DNA of 32,297 nucleotides from Hyphomicrobiaceae bacterium (lineage in GTDB: Bacteria; Pseudomonadota; Alphaproteobacteria; Rhizobiales; Hyphomicrobiaceae): positions 1-32,297 of the forward strand of contig JAGRKS010000077.1 in the NCBI GenBank assembly GCA_020442185.1, given 5' to 3'. Shown here in pieces: positions 23,592 through 32,145 of this stretch. Every line of letters begins with the position of its first letter. Position 1 is the stretch's first letter. Both the position numbers and the translations under genes were made by a program. The notes beneath the pieces were generated by a model. That model was not told the DNA's origin and searched no databases. It worked only from the letters and a program-made list of their open reading frames with translations.

Positions 23592-26102
23592 CTATTCGCC
23601 CGTCGGGGTCTGCTGGTCACCGAACACGAAATCCAAAGCATCGGTCTTATACTGGTAGGAACCGAGGTGCTTGAACTGGAAGTGCAGCATGACCGTGCGG
23701 TCCGGTACGAGATCGCGGGAGGCATCGGTGATCGAGCTTTCCGCATACGTCGCGGTCAGCACGAAGCATTCGTCGGAATAGCGGACCTGGAAGCTGTCCG
23801 TCAGGCGCCGCTGATCGTCGATGTCATAGCGCATCGTCGCGAGCACGCTCCAGTTCTCGGTCACCTTGAAGCCGAGGGCGGCGGTGATGTCCTGCTGATC
23901 GTCGTCCACAACCTGCGGATCGACCGATGAGAACGTATAGGTGGCCTGGGCCGTGACCGGTCCGAGGGTCAACTGCCCGGCGACATCAGCCCGGCGCAGG
24001 CTCAGGCTGTCCTGGTCGAAGCGGGTTTGTGAAACGAGACGGAAGATGCTCGAGGGAGCCAGATAGGCGCCCAGGACATAATCCGAACGGTTCGTCTCGA
24101 GGCCGCTGACCGGTGAGAAGTTGGTGCTCCCGTCGAAATCCGTACCTGGGTTGGTGAACGGATTGGTGCCGGACAGCTGATAGCTTTGACCCGCGAGGAA
24201 CCGCGCATACCATCCGCTGTTCGCCTGGAATGTATACTGCACGCCGACGTTGGCGCGGGTGCCGGTCTCGACGCGATCATAGCCGGAGAACTTGTCGATC
24301 TCGAACAGCGTCGTGTCGTCGAAGATCAGGCTTCGCGCATCTTCGACGGGCAGGCGGGCCTGCTGCACGTCTGCCTGGCGCACGACGATCTGGCCGATGG
24401 GCTCGATGACGTGCGAACCGCGGCTGCTGTTTGCGATCCACGGATAGCTGATCGTCGCGCCTCCGGCTGCGAGCGCCCTGACGAAGCTTGTGCTTTCGTC
24501 GACGGCGGTCGCCGCCTGATCGTAGCCGCCATAGGCGTAGGCGTCGGCGCGCAGATGGGCGAAGGGTGTGTAGGTGATACCGATCGAATCCGTGAGCTGC
24601 CGGCGCCATTTGAGCTCGGTCACCGCGCGCGTCAGGTCGTGATGAACGTCGCCTGCGACCGCGCCGAAATTGCCATCGCGCGAGAAGCTCAGGATATTGG
24701 TGTTCCAGCGCAACTCTCCGCCGAGCACAGGCTGGTCGAATACGTAATTGTGGTCGATCACCGGATGAGTGAGGCTTTCGGACGTGTCCGTGTCGTCGGT
24801 GAACGTCAGGCCGCCAAAGTGGTATAGACGGGCGCCGAAGTAATTGCGATCGGAGAGTCCCTCGAGGTACACCTCGTTGACACGGTCGGTTAGCAGCACG
24901 CTATCGAGCTTGTAGAAGCGGCGGAACGTATCGTCGCTCTCGAGTGTGACGTCCCAGCCGAAATTCCACCAGCTGCCGAGCGAGAACTTGCCCTTGGTTT
25001 CGAGCGTGCCGCGCCAGCCGTCGACCGATTGCCGGTCATCGGGTCCGAACTTCGGCACCGGCAGGTCGGTCCAGTTCTGATCGATCGCGGCGAACTTGAT
25101 CGTGTAGATGCCATTGGCGAGGCGATGGCGCCATTCGCCCTGCCACAGCACGCCCTGCTTGGCCGAATACATCGGGTGGAACAGGAAGTCGTAGTTCGGC
25201 GCGAGCGCGAAATAGTACGGCACCTCGATGTGGAACCCGAGGCTGGTGCTGGAGGCGCCGATGCCCGGTGGCAGGAACCCCGACTTGCGTTTCACCGAGG
25301 GGTCGGCGTGCTGGAAGTAGGGCAAGTAGACGATCGGCTGGCCGAAGACCTCGAACTGCGCATCCTGATAGGTGATCGTCGCGGCCTGCTGGTCGTGGAT
25401 GACGCGGGCAGCACTGATGCACCACAAGGGCGGCATGCCGCCTTCGCTTTTGCAGGGGGTGAACTTGCCGTTGGTGAATTCGGTGACGTTGCCTTCGCGC
25501 CGCGTCGCCCGCTCGGCGGCGATCCGCGTGTCATCGCGCGCGACGATGCTGAGAGATTGGACGAAGCCGTCGCGGAAATCGTCGGTGAGCGTATAGCGAT
25601 CGGCGCGGACGATGTTGCCGTTCGGTTCCTTGAGCATGACATTGCCCGCGGCCGTCAGCGTCTGCGCACCTTGGTCGTAGACCACCTCATCGGCGGTCAA
25701 AATGTAGTTCGAATAGTAGATTTCAACGTTGCCGCGGGCGATGACGCTGTTCGAGGCGTTGTCGTAGACGAGTTTATCGCCCTGAAGGTAGAGCGGCTGC
25801 GTCTTGTCCGGCGGCTTCACCTTGCCGAAGAGATCGCCCGATTTGCCAGGAAATGCCGATGGCGAGGTGACGCCGCGTGTCGTCGTCGGAACGATGTTGC
25901 GCTCGATGCTAGGGTCTTGCGCGGCGGCAGGGGCGGCGGTCCAGAACGACACCGTTGCGGCCAAAACCAGAGTAGGGACGAGTATACTGGCTAGCGCACA
26001 CGCAAAAGCGCGCACGCCTTCGACCGCGCACCCAAGTGCGCGGTTGATGGTAGAGCGTGGTTTTCCGCAACCCTCTTGCGGTGACCGCGCTTGACGCATC
26101 AC
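23592..26102 (-). CDS. lptD: LPS-assembly protein LptD
   Basis: 836 residues; the outer-membrane beta-barrel that inserts lipopolysaccharide into the outer leaflet. A long N-terminus leads to a signal segment (LASILVPTLVLAATVSFW, then APAAAQD). The OstA/LptA-like beta-jellyroll spans about 100-200 (LQGDKLVYDNASNSVIARGNV, then ADEVVYD and LTAAGNVMLKEPNG). The LptD barrel domain follows, with ISAARVIHD, FEVFGQPIVYLPYFQHADPS and GFLPPGIGASS. The GTG at 26102 abuts the lptG stop; the ATG at 26099 is the alternative. Only three cysteines lie in the mature part (about 217, 228 and 779), unlike the E. coli pattern. Confidence 0.96.
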   Translation of the reverse strand: MMRQARSPQEGCGKPRSTINRALGCAVEGVRAFACALASILVPTLVLAATVSFWTAAPAAAQDPSIERNIVPTTTRGVTSPSAFPGKSGDLFGKVKPPDKTQPLYLQGDKLVYDNASNSVIARGNVEIYYSNYILTADEVVYDQGAQTLTAAGNVMLKEPNGNIVRADRYTLTDDFRDGFVQSLSIVARDDTRIAAERATRREGNVTEFTNGKFTPCKSEGGMPPLWCISAARVIHDQQAATITYQDAQFEVFGQPIVYLPYFQHADPSVKRKSGFLPPGIGASSTSLGFHIEVPYYFALAPNYDFLFHPMYSAKQGVLWQGEWRHRLANGIYTIKFAAIDQNWTDLPVPKFGPDDRQSVDGWRGTLETKGKFSLGSWWNFGWDVTLESDDTFRRFYKLDSVLLTDRVNEVYLEGLSDRNYFGARLYHFGGLTFTDDTDTSESLTHPVIDHNYVFDQPVLGGELRWNTNILSFSRDGNFGAVAGDVHHDLTRAVTELKWRRQLTDSIGITYTPFAHLRADAYAYGGYDQAATAVDESTSFVRALAAGGATISYPWIANSSRGSHVIEPIGQIVVRQADVQQARLPVEDARSLIFDDTTLFEIDKFSGYDRVETGTRANVGVQYTFQANSGWYARFLAGQSYQLSGTNPFTNPGTDFDGSTNFSPVSGLETNRSDYVLGAYLAPSSIFRLVSQTRFDQDSLSLRRADVAGQLTLGPVTAQATYTFSSVDPQVVDDDQQDITAALGFKVTENWSVLATMRYDIDDQRRLTDSFQVRYSDECFVLTATYAESSITDASRDLVPDRTVMLHFQFKHLGSYQYKTDALDFVFGDQQTPTGE

Positions 26103-27200
26103 TCAGCCGTCCTCCTGGTGCATCAGCACCGTTAGCGATGCAAAAATCGTCAATAAAACCGGGAACCAGACCGCCGCCCAAGGGGGCGCCAGACCGGCGA
26201 TACCGAGCTGTCGTGAGATTTCTGCGAGCAAGAAGAACCCGAAGCCCCCGATCATTCCGGTCAGGACCATAGTCTGGATACCCCCCGAGCGGAATGACTT
26301 CAGCGACACAGTCGCGGCCAAAAGAACCATGGCAACGCAGAACAGCGGCCGGACCAGCAGGGTCTCATACTGAATTTTAAGCCTTGTTGTTGAAAGCGCC
26401 GCTTTTTCTGCGATCTCGATGAGGTCCGGGAGCTCCCAGAACGATACCGAATAGACGGTGCCCAGCGCGTCCGCCACGCGTTCGGGAGAAAGGTAGGTCG
26501 AGAGCAGATAGGTGCCGTAGGGCTGCGGTGGCTCGCCGACCCTTGCGATGGTCGCGTTTTCGAGCCGCCAGTAGCCGTCCCTCAGCTCACCGGTGCGGGC
26601 ATCGATGCGCTCCTTGAAGAGCCCCTGGCGGTCGAAGACGAAGGCGGTGACGGCTGTCAGCTTTAGGCCACGATCGCGGGCTGCCGCCGCGCTGATGACG
26701 GATTGGCCATCGGCGCCATCCTGGCGCAGCCATGATCCTTTGCTGTCGCTGCTGAGCAGGTTCGACTCCCGCCCGAAGACCTCTGCGTAGATGCGTTCCG
26801 CTTCCGTTCTAGCTGTCGCCGCCATCGGATTATAGAGGGTGACGGAGAGCGCACCGATCATGAACGCGACCAAGATGCCCGGCCTGAGGAAGCGCCAGAC
26901 AGACATGCCGCTCGCCCGCATCACCGTCAGTTCGCTCTTACGGGCGAGCATCAACAGCGCTCCGATGGATCCAACGAGAACGGTGAAGCCCATCAGGAAT
27001 TCCGTGTAGGCCGGCAGCCTGAGTAGTGCCAACCACGCGAGAGACGATACGCGCACGGCGCCGTATTTGCCGGCGAGCCGCAACAGCTCGACCATGTCGA
27101 TCATGAAGATGAGCAGCGAGCAGATCGCGTAGGTGGCGATCATCGCGAGCAGAAAGCGGCGCGCGACATACCGCTCGATGATCGAAAATCCCGGGATCAT
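26103..27200 (-). CDS. lptG: LPS export ABC transporter permease LptG
   Basis: 365 residues; one of two membrane subunits of the LptB2FG transporter that extracts lipopolysaccharide from the inner membrane. Three N-terminal helices (from FLLAMIATYAICSLLIFMI) hold the coupling segment LARKSELTVMRASGMS, typical of LptG. A periplasmic beta-jellyroll domain lies at about 135-265, and three C-terminal helices follow from PLFCVAMVLLAATVSL. It starts three bases after the lptF stop and abuts lptD, giving a tight lptF-lptG-lptD operon. The ATPase gene lptB is not in the window, as is usual. Confidence 0.97.
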   Translation of the reverse strand: MIPGFSIIERYVARRFLLAMIATYAICSLLIFMIDMVELLRLAGKYGAVRVSSLAWLALLRLPAYTEFLMGFTVLVGSIGALLMLARKSELTVMRASGMSVWRFLRPGILVAFMIGALSVTLYNPMAATARTEAERIYAEVFGRESNLLSSDSKGSWLRQDGADGQSVISAAAARDRGLKLTAVTAFVFDRQGLFKERIDARTGELRDGYWRLENATIARVGEPPQPYGTYLLSTYLSPERVADALGTVYSVSFWELPDLIEIAEKAALSTTRLKIQYETLLVRPLFCVAMVLLAATVSLKSFRSGGIQTMVLTGMIGGFGFFLLAEISRQLGIAGLAPPWAAVWFPVLLTIFASLTVLMHQEDG

Positions 27201-27203
27201 GCC

Positions 27204-28406
27204 TCAGCGATCTCCCGTTGATGGTCCGGCGAGCGCGCGGCCTGTTGACGGAAGGAGGCGGCGCCGGATCGGCTCGATCCGCTCGATCACAGTGTCGGCG
27301 AAAGAGTAGGTGGTCCGCGGCCGCATGCCGCGGACGATCATGATTGCCGCGAAGACGATGACGAGGCCGGGCAGAAGGTACAGGAAGGGCACGTATCCGG
27401 CCTTGAGCGTTGCCAGATTGTTCAAGGCGAAACCCGAGATCCGGACGGCCGCTGCGACGACGAAACCGAGCACGAGCCGTTCGGCGCGGTTCTGGCGTGT
27501 GCTCTGGACGTTTCCGGCAAAAGCGAGGGCAATCATCACAAAGGCGATCGGGTAGAGCGGATTCGACAGGCGTTCATGCAACTCGGATCGAAGCTGGCCC
27601 TTGATATGGATGAGGGTTTCCGGAGGTTCCTTGGGCCGCAGGAGGTCGAAGAAATAGCGCTCCCGGGGCTTCAGCATCAACGTGTCGGTGGTCTTCTTGT
27701 CGAAGCTGTCCAGATTGACGACGTAGCGATCGAAAACGATGATCTGCGGCGGCTGGTTCGGATTCGAGGACCGCAGAATGTGGCCGTCAGACATGATCAG
27801 ATAGGCGACGTCGTCCTGATTGAGGATGATCCCCTTCTCGGCGAGATAGGACTGGCGTTCGGGGGCCTTGCGCGCATCGTGGATGAGCAGGCCGCGCAAC
27901 TCTCCGGTCGGGGAGCGTTCGCGGATATGGAACGTCAGATTGGGCTCGGGGCTAGAGAAGCGGCCGGGCTGGATGACCTGCTGCAGGAGGTCGGTGCGGG
28001 CCTGGATGATGTAGGCCTTGAGCTGTTGCAAGCTCCATGGTTGCGCCAGATGATTGACGACTGCGATGGCGACGGCAACGATCAGCGCCAATGCCACGAA
28101 CGGCCGCGCAATGCGCCAGACGTTGCCGCCGGCAGCGGTGATCACGATCAATTCGCTGTCTCCGCCGAGCCGGTTCAACGTGTGAAGCGTGGCGATGAGA
28201 AGCGCGAACGGTGCAATGATCGCCAGGAGGTTCGGCAGCGCCAGCGTCGTCATCTTGAGCAGCGTCAGCGCGTCCTGGCCCTGCGAGGTCACGACGTCGA
28301 GCTGCTTCAAGGCGAGCGCGATCCAGATGATGCCGCCGAGCGACATCAGGATCAGCGAAAGGGCACTCGCCACCTGACGGAAAATGTATCGCTCGAGCAG
28401 CTTCAT
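27204..28406 (-). CDS. lptF: LPS export ABC transporter permease LptF
   Basis: 400 residues from MKLLERYIFRQV; upstream in-frame codons to 28451 are non-family sequence. Three N-terminal helices include LNRLGGDSELIVITAAGGNVWRIARP (coupling helix). The jellyroll domain contains LTFHIRERSPTGELRGLLIHD and YLAEKGIILNQDD. C-terminal helices include NPLYPIAFVMIALAFAG and VPFLYLLPGLVIVFAAIMIV. It is the first gene of the envelope operon on the minus strand and pairs with LptG. Its promoter must lie in the 726-base gap shared with pepA. Confidence 0.97.
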   Translation of the reverse strand: MKLLERYIFRQVASALSLILMSLGGIIWIALALKQLDVVTSQGQDALTLLKMTTLALPNLLAIIAPFALLIATLHTLNRLGGDSELIVITAAGGNVWRIARPFVALALIVAVAIAVVNHLAQPWSLQQLKAYIIQARTDLLQQVIQPGRFSSPEPNLTFHIRERSPTGELRGLLIHDARKAPERQSYLAEKGIILNQDDVAYLIMSDGHILRSSNPNQPPQIIVFDRYVVNLDSFDKKTTDTLMLKPRERYFFDLLRPKEPPETLIHIKGQLRSELHERLSNPLYPIAFVMIALAFAGNVQSTRQNRAERLVLGFVVAAAVRISGFALNNLATLKAGYVPFLYLLPGLVIVFAAIMIVRGMRPRTTYSFADTVIERIEPIRRRLLPSTGRALAGPSTGDR

Positions 28407-29132
28407 CCTGTCTCCGCGGCATGGCGCCGAAACCGGCCGCCCTTGCCCCAATCTCTGCCGTCTAACTTGCCTGGAGCCTCAGCGCCAGAGGGGCGGAGAC
28501 CGGTGCGCAACGAACTTTCGCGCCGAATCATTCCGCAACAGATTTCAGCCCCGCTATCGTGGAGATGGGACGGAGACGCTCCTTCCGGCCACGTCTCCCT
28601 GACGGACGATGCCGACCAGACCAGGGCCGCCCCAGCGAGCGTCCCGCCAGATCCTGCGGACCGTCGAGCAACCTCTGGTCGTTCCCACCGCGCGGCGCCA
28701 GCAGCGATCCGAATACCCAGCATCTCCCGGTTCCACAACACGGTGGCGGAAATTCGGCTTGCTGTGGCTCGGCAGCGCGCCTCGCCGGGCTTTCCTCTGC
28801 TCGGGGAGGCCCCTCTCGGCACATCGTTCCGGCCGGATTGCGCGATAGCACCACGAGCTAACGCGTTGCCAACTTGCACTTTGGCCGCGAGGCGCTAATG
28901 TCGCGTTCCCTTGTCAAAGCGCCAGCCTTTCGGTCGGCGCTGGCGGCCGGCGCCATGCGGGCGACGACGCGCGGCGGCCCGATCCGTCGGACTCAGCGGT
29001 AGACTCAGTGGTGTGGCTGATGGGAGATATCCCAGCCGTCGCGTTCGAGTTTCCCGAAAGGCTTTCCTGCCGCCGTCCTCGGACGCATCCGACATGCCCC
29101 CATACCAATCGCACCACGGAGCCGACAGTTCT
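28407..29132. other. Long divergent intergenic region between lptF and pepA
   Basis: 726 bases without a recognisable gene; several open frames exist on both strands but none resembles a known family. Near pepA are two tandem 12-base copies, GACTCAGCGGTA and GACTCAGTGGTG (28990-29001, 29002-29013). Directly after them is a hairpin, GGC(TGA)TGGGA-GATA-TCCCAGCC (29015-29037). An AGCGCC/GGCGCT stem-loop also lies at about 28919-28942. These may be regulatory. No clear promoter was found for either gene. Confidence 0.45.
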
Positions 29133-30704
29133 ATGACCGACCGCATCGACATTACGTTTGCCGCGCTCGACAAGCGCACCGAACCGGTAGCCGCGCTGAT
29201 CGTGGCCGACGGCCCGAGCTTCGGTGACGCCGGACGCGATCTCGACGAGCAGTCGGGTGGCGCGCTTTCGAACGCAGCGACGGCCGCGGACTTCAAGGGG
29301 CGCATGAAATCGGCAATAGAGGTTCTGGCACCTCCAGGCATCGCAGCAAAGCGGCTGTTGGTTATCGGCGCCGGCCAGACGGCGGAGGCCAAGGAGAACG
29401 ACTGGGCGCTTCTCGGCGGCTACGTGCTCGGCCAGATTGCCCAGCGCAAATGCGAACAGGCGAGTGTCGTCGTCGACGTCGATGGCGGTGAGGAGGGGCT
29501 GACGGCCGACGCGATCGCCGCTGAAGTGGCGTTCGGTGCGATGCTGCGCCACTATTCCTTCCGCAAGTACCTGACCCGCCGCAATGACGAGGCGAATGGG
29601 CGCAATGGCGACGCGGCCGATTCGGCAGCGCAGCAGAAGCGCGCGGCCCAGCGGCGCGAAGGACTGTCGAAGCTCGTGGTGCACTGCGCACGGCCAGAAA
29701 AAGCCAAGGCGGCATTCCAACGCCTGCGCGGCATCGGCGAGGGCGTGTTGCTGGCGCGTGATCTCGTCAACGAGCCGGCCAACACGCTCGGCCCGGTCGA
29801 ATTCGCGGCCGAAGCGAAGAAGCTCGAGAAGCTCGGCGTCGATGTCGAGATCCTCGACGACAAGGAACTGAAGAAGCTCGGCATGGGCGCTCTACTCGCC
29901 GTTGCACAGGGTAGCGAGCGCCCAGCCCGTGTTGCAGTGATGACGTGGAACGGCACCAAGAGCAAGAAGGTGCCGCAGCCGGTCTGTTTCGTCGGCAAAG
30001 GCGTCGTCTTCGATACCGGCGGCATATCGATCAAGCCGGCGTCCGGCATGGAAGATATGAAGGGCGATATGGGGGGCGCGGCCTGCGTCACGGGCCTGAT
30101 GCACGCCCTTGCCGCCCGGAAGGCGAATGTCCACGTCGTCGGCCTCATCGGTCTCGTCGAGAACATGCCCTCGGGGTCCGCGACCCGGCCCGGCGATATC
30201 GTCGTGTCGCACTCCGGCCAGACCATCGAGGTGCTCAACACCGATGCCGAGGGGCGCTTGGTGCTCGCCGACGTCATGAGCTACGCAATCGATCGATTCA
30301 AGCCGCGCTTCGTCGTCGATCTGGCGACGTTGACGGGCGCCATCATGGTTGCTCTCGGTAAGGAATATGCCGGGATGTTCACCAATGACGACGGCTTGGC
30401 CGCGCAACTCACCGAGGCCTCGCGCGCAACGGGTGAGAAGGTCTGGCGGATGCCGCTGGACAAGGCTTACGACAAGATGATCGACTCGAAGAACGCCGAT
30501 GTGAAGAACCTCGGCGGGCGCTGGGCCGGCGCGTGCACGGCCGCAGCCTTCCTGCAGCGTTTCGTCAAGGATACGCCGTGGGTGCATATCGATCTTGCCG
30601 GAACGGCGATGGATTCCGGGCGCAACGACATCAACCAGAGTTGGGGCTCGGGATGGGGCGTCCGCTTGCTCGATCGCTTGGTGACCGACCATTACGAGAA
30701 ATAG
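29133..30704 (+). CDS. pepA: Leucyl aminopeptidase PepA (M17 family)
   Basis: 523 residues; a hexameric two-metal aminopeptidase of the cytoplasm that in E. coli also acts as a DNA-binding protein in Xer recombination and carAB control. The catalytic domain shows [22 protein letters not shown] (metal-ligand Lys and Asp), the family signature [14 protein letters not shown], and [14 protein letters not shown]. The start at 29133 (MTDRIDIT) fits family length; an open frame to 28911 and an ATG at 29094 are alternatives. A lysine/arginine-rich insert (about 150-180, [11 protein letters not shown] to RAAQRREG) loops out of the N-terminal domain. The usual downstream neighbour in this order, holC, is absent. 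Confidence 0.95.
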   Translation: MTDRIDITFAALDKRTEPVAALIVADGPSFGDAGRDLDEQSGGALSNAATAADFKGRMKSAIEVLAPPGIAAKRLLVIGAGQTAEAKENDWALLGGYVLGQIAQRKCEQASVVVDVDGGEEGLTADAIAAEVAFGAMLRHYSFRKYLTRRNDEANGRNGDAADSAAQQKRAAQRREGLSKLVVHCARPEKAKAAFQRLRGIGEGVLLARDLVNEPANTLGPVEFAAEAKKLEKLGVDVEILDDKELKKLGMGALLAVAQGSERPARVAVMTWNGTKSKKVPQPVCFVGKGVVFDTGGISIKPASGMEDMKGDMGGAACVTGLMHALAARKANVHVVGLIGLVENMPSGSATRPGDIVVSHSGQTIEVLNTDAEGRLVLADVMSYAIDRFKPRFVVDLATLTGAIMVALGKEYAGMFTNDDGLAAQLTEASRATGEKVWRMPLDKAYDKMIDSKNADVKNLGGRWAGACTAAAFLQRFVKDTPWVHIDLAGTAMDSGRNDINQSWGSGWGVRLLDRLVTDHYEK

Positions 30705-30984
30705 CGCGCGTCGGGAAATCGCCCTCCGAGGTGGCGAGGCGTGGCCTGCTGGCCGCGTGCACGCGGCGGTGCGTCCGTGACGGCGCGTTGAGAGAGCGCC
30801 GCCACTTCAGGAGACGACGCCTGCCGATCAGGGTACGTGTCGAGGCCGGCACCCGTCTGAGTACATTGCATGGGTGGGTTGCCGGGTCGGTTGCCGGGGT
30901 CGTGGCGCGATGCATGATCCAAACTAACTATTTACGTAACGCTCTGTTAGGGTTTCGGACATCAGATCTTTTTTCCATAATATC

Positions 30985-31066
30985 TATTACGCGAACCCGT
31001 TTGGGGCTCGTGCTCATCAAGCCAGGAACGGCCCAGGATCGGCGACGATATCCGTGGGCCGGTTTT
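30985..31066 (+). ncRNA. Candidate small RNA (AT-rich promoter region plus terminator)
   Basis: A transcript starting after the AT-rich CATAATATCTATTAC stretch (30976-30990) would run through a CCC/GGG hairpin (about 30995-31004) and end at the terminator at 31029-31066, giving about 75-80 bases. No open frame or known small-RNA sequence is recognised, and no convincing -35 is seen. Speculative. Confidence 0.25.
31029..31066 (+). terminator. Strong Rho-independent terminator in the pepA downstream gap
   Basis: CGGCCCAGGAT (31029-31039) pairs with ATCC, a bulged G, TGGGCCG (31050-31061), and GTTTT follows (31062-31066). It lies 325 bases after pepA with no gene between them. Confidence 0.7.
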
Positions 31067-31314
31067 CTGCCGTCGGCTGTCTGATCCTGAAATCACGGGT
31101 TTTGGATCGTGGCGTTGGAACGCGGGCGCGGTCAGATCGAACTCGAGGCACAGGAAAGATCATATGCCGCTGACGTCGGCTCGGAGCGCGGACCGCACGC
31201 TCTGCGATGTGCACTGCGACCTACTCATAGGCGGGCCGCCACGCCTCCCGGTCACCGCGATGTCTGGACTCGCCTGCCTTGACCCGCCCCCTGCCCTGTC
31301 GGTCATCTCGGCCA

Positions 31315-32076
31315 TCAGAGAAGCAGATCTTCGGTGCGCACGACGATTTCGGCAATCAGCACCGCATAGAGCGCGATCACAAAGCCGGTCAGCACATTGA
31401 CGCTGACGAGCACACCAATGACAGGCGCCCAATCTGTGCCAACCACCTGCCGCAACAGCGTAACGACGACGCTGTCGATGTAGAGTTTCATCTGGAACAG
31501 CAATTCGCTCAGCTGCCCGACATCGGGCTTGGCTGGCGTATCGAGCAGGATCGTACGACCGAGCGACGTCAGGTCCGGTGTCGTGATCAGCCCCGTCGCG
31601 TTGAGGCCCGCCACGCCGAGTGAGAAGGCGAGGCCAACCGGTGCGGCGAGCCGGAAGTACCCCCAGCGCGACGGCTCGGCATCGAGGCGCACGGCAAGCA
31701 GCCGGAGCAGATTGGTCGCGAGGTAGAGGACGCAGCCGAACACGACCGCGATCCATAGCAACCGGTCCGGGTTGGTGCCCGAGAACGTCAGGATCGCGAT
31801 GATGCCCGCAACGATCGCGCGGACAAATGTGGTGACGCCGGCGATGACGACGACCGCGACGCCCGTCAGGCGCCCGCGCGGCCTGCTGCCGAAATAGAAT
31901 GGTATCTCGTGCTCGAGACGCGCGTACTCGAGGCTTGCGCCAAGGAGCAGTGCGACGACGAAGGTAGCGAATGCGAACGAAAGGGGGTTCAGGTGCGCGG
32001 TCCAGGCGACGGCTGCGACGGCCGCGACCTCGGCAGCCATGATCAGGGCATTGACGAGGATGCGCACGGCGACCAT
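31315..32076 (-). CDS. Unidentified six-helix inner-membrane protein
   Basis: 253 residues, not assigned to a family. Six hydrophobic stretches are likely helices, at about 5-25, 31-50, 68-95, 104-126, 141-163 and 215-247. Between helices 1-2 and 3 is a charged loop (YARLEHEIPFYFGSRPRGR). Between helices 5 and 6 is a soluble segment (TPDLTSLGRTILLDTPAKPDVGQL, broken here for length) with a semi-polar region that may lie on the membrane. The coding quality is good: the frame is long, hydrophobicity is periodic, and it overlaps no other convincing gene. The ATG at 32076 has no clear ribosome binding site. It is divergent from mazG by 69 bases. A transporter or envelope role is possible but not shown. 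Confidence 0.75.
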   Translation of the reverse strand: MVAVRILVNALIMAAEVAAVAAVAWTAHLNPLSFAFATFVVALLLGASLEYARLEHEIPFYFGSRPRGRLTGVAVVVIAGVTTFVRAIVAGIIAILTFSGTNPDRLLWIAVVFGCVLYLATNLLRLLAVRLDAEPSRWGYFRLAAPVGLAFSLGVAGLNATGLITTPDLTSLGRTILLDTPAKPDVGQLSELLFQMKLYIDSVVVTLLRQVVGTDWAPVIGVLVSVNVLTGFVIALYAVLIAEIVVRTEDLLL

Positions 32077-32145
32077 ACCCGCAAGCTGGAAACGAGCGGG
32101 GACGATCCCCCAGGTAATCGATAGCGGAAGCGCGCACGACGAACA

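Larger units (their letters stand above)
30705..31314. other. Gene-free gap after pepA with palindrome and AT-rich island
   Basis: 610 bases. A perfect 16-base palindrome GCCGCGTGCACGCGGC (30752-30767) and a CGGCGC/GCGCCG stem (30781-30801) follow pepA. A 76-base island (30916-30991) has 27 G or C by my count, far below its surroundings. A strong terminator follows at 31029. An ATG at 31164 has AGGA eight bases upstream, but its 78-codon frame overlaps the opposite gene and resembles nothing. Confidence 0.5.

Noticed and set aside
28403..28879. 158-codon minus-strand frame upstream of lptF
   Set aside because: No family-like sequence, low-complexity Arg/Gly/Ala composition and overlap with the lptF start.
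28990..29060. tRNA-like pieces (CTCAGCGGTAGA, a small hairpin, GTTCGAGTTTCCC)
   Set aside because: They resemble a D-arm and T-loop, but there is no acceptor stem, no proper anticodon arm and the spacing is wrong. Not a tRNA.
31164..31400. 78-codon plus-strand frame with a good ribosome binding site
   Set aside because: It overlaps the membrane gene antisense, has no recognisable sequence and its composition looks like antisense of a coding region.
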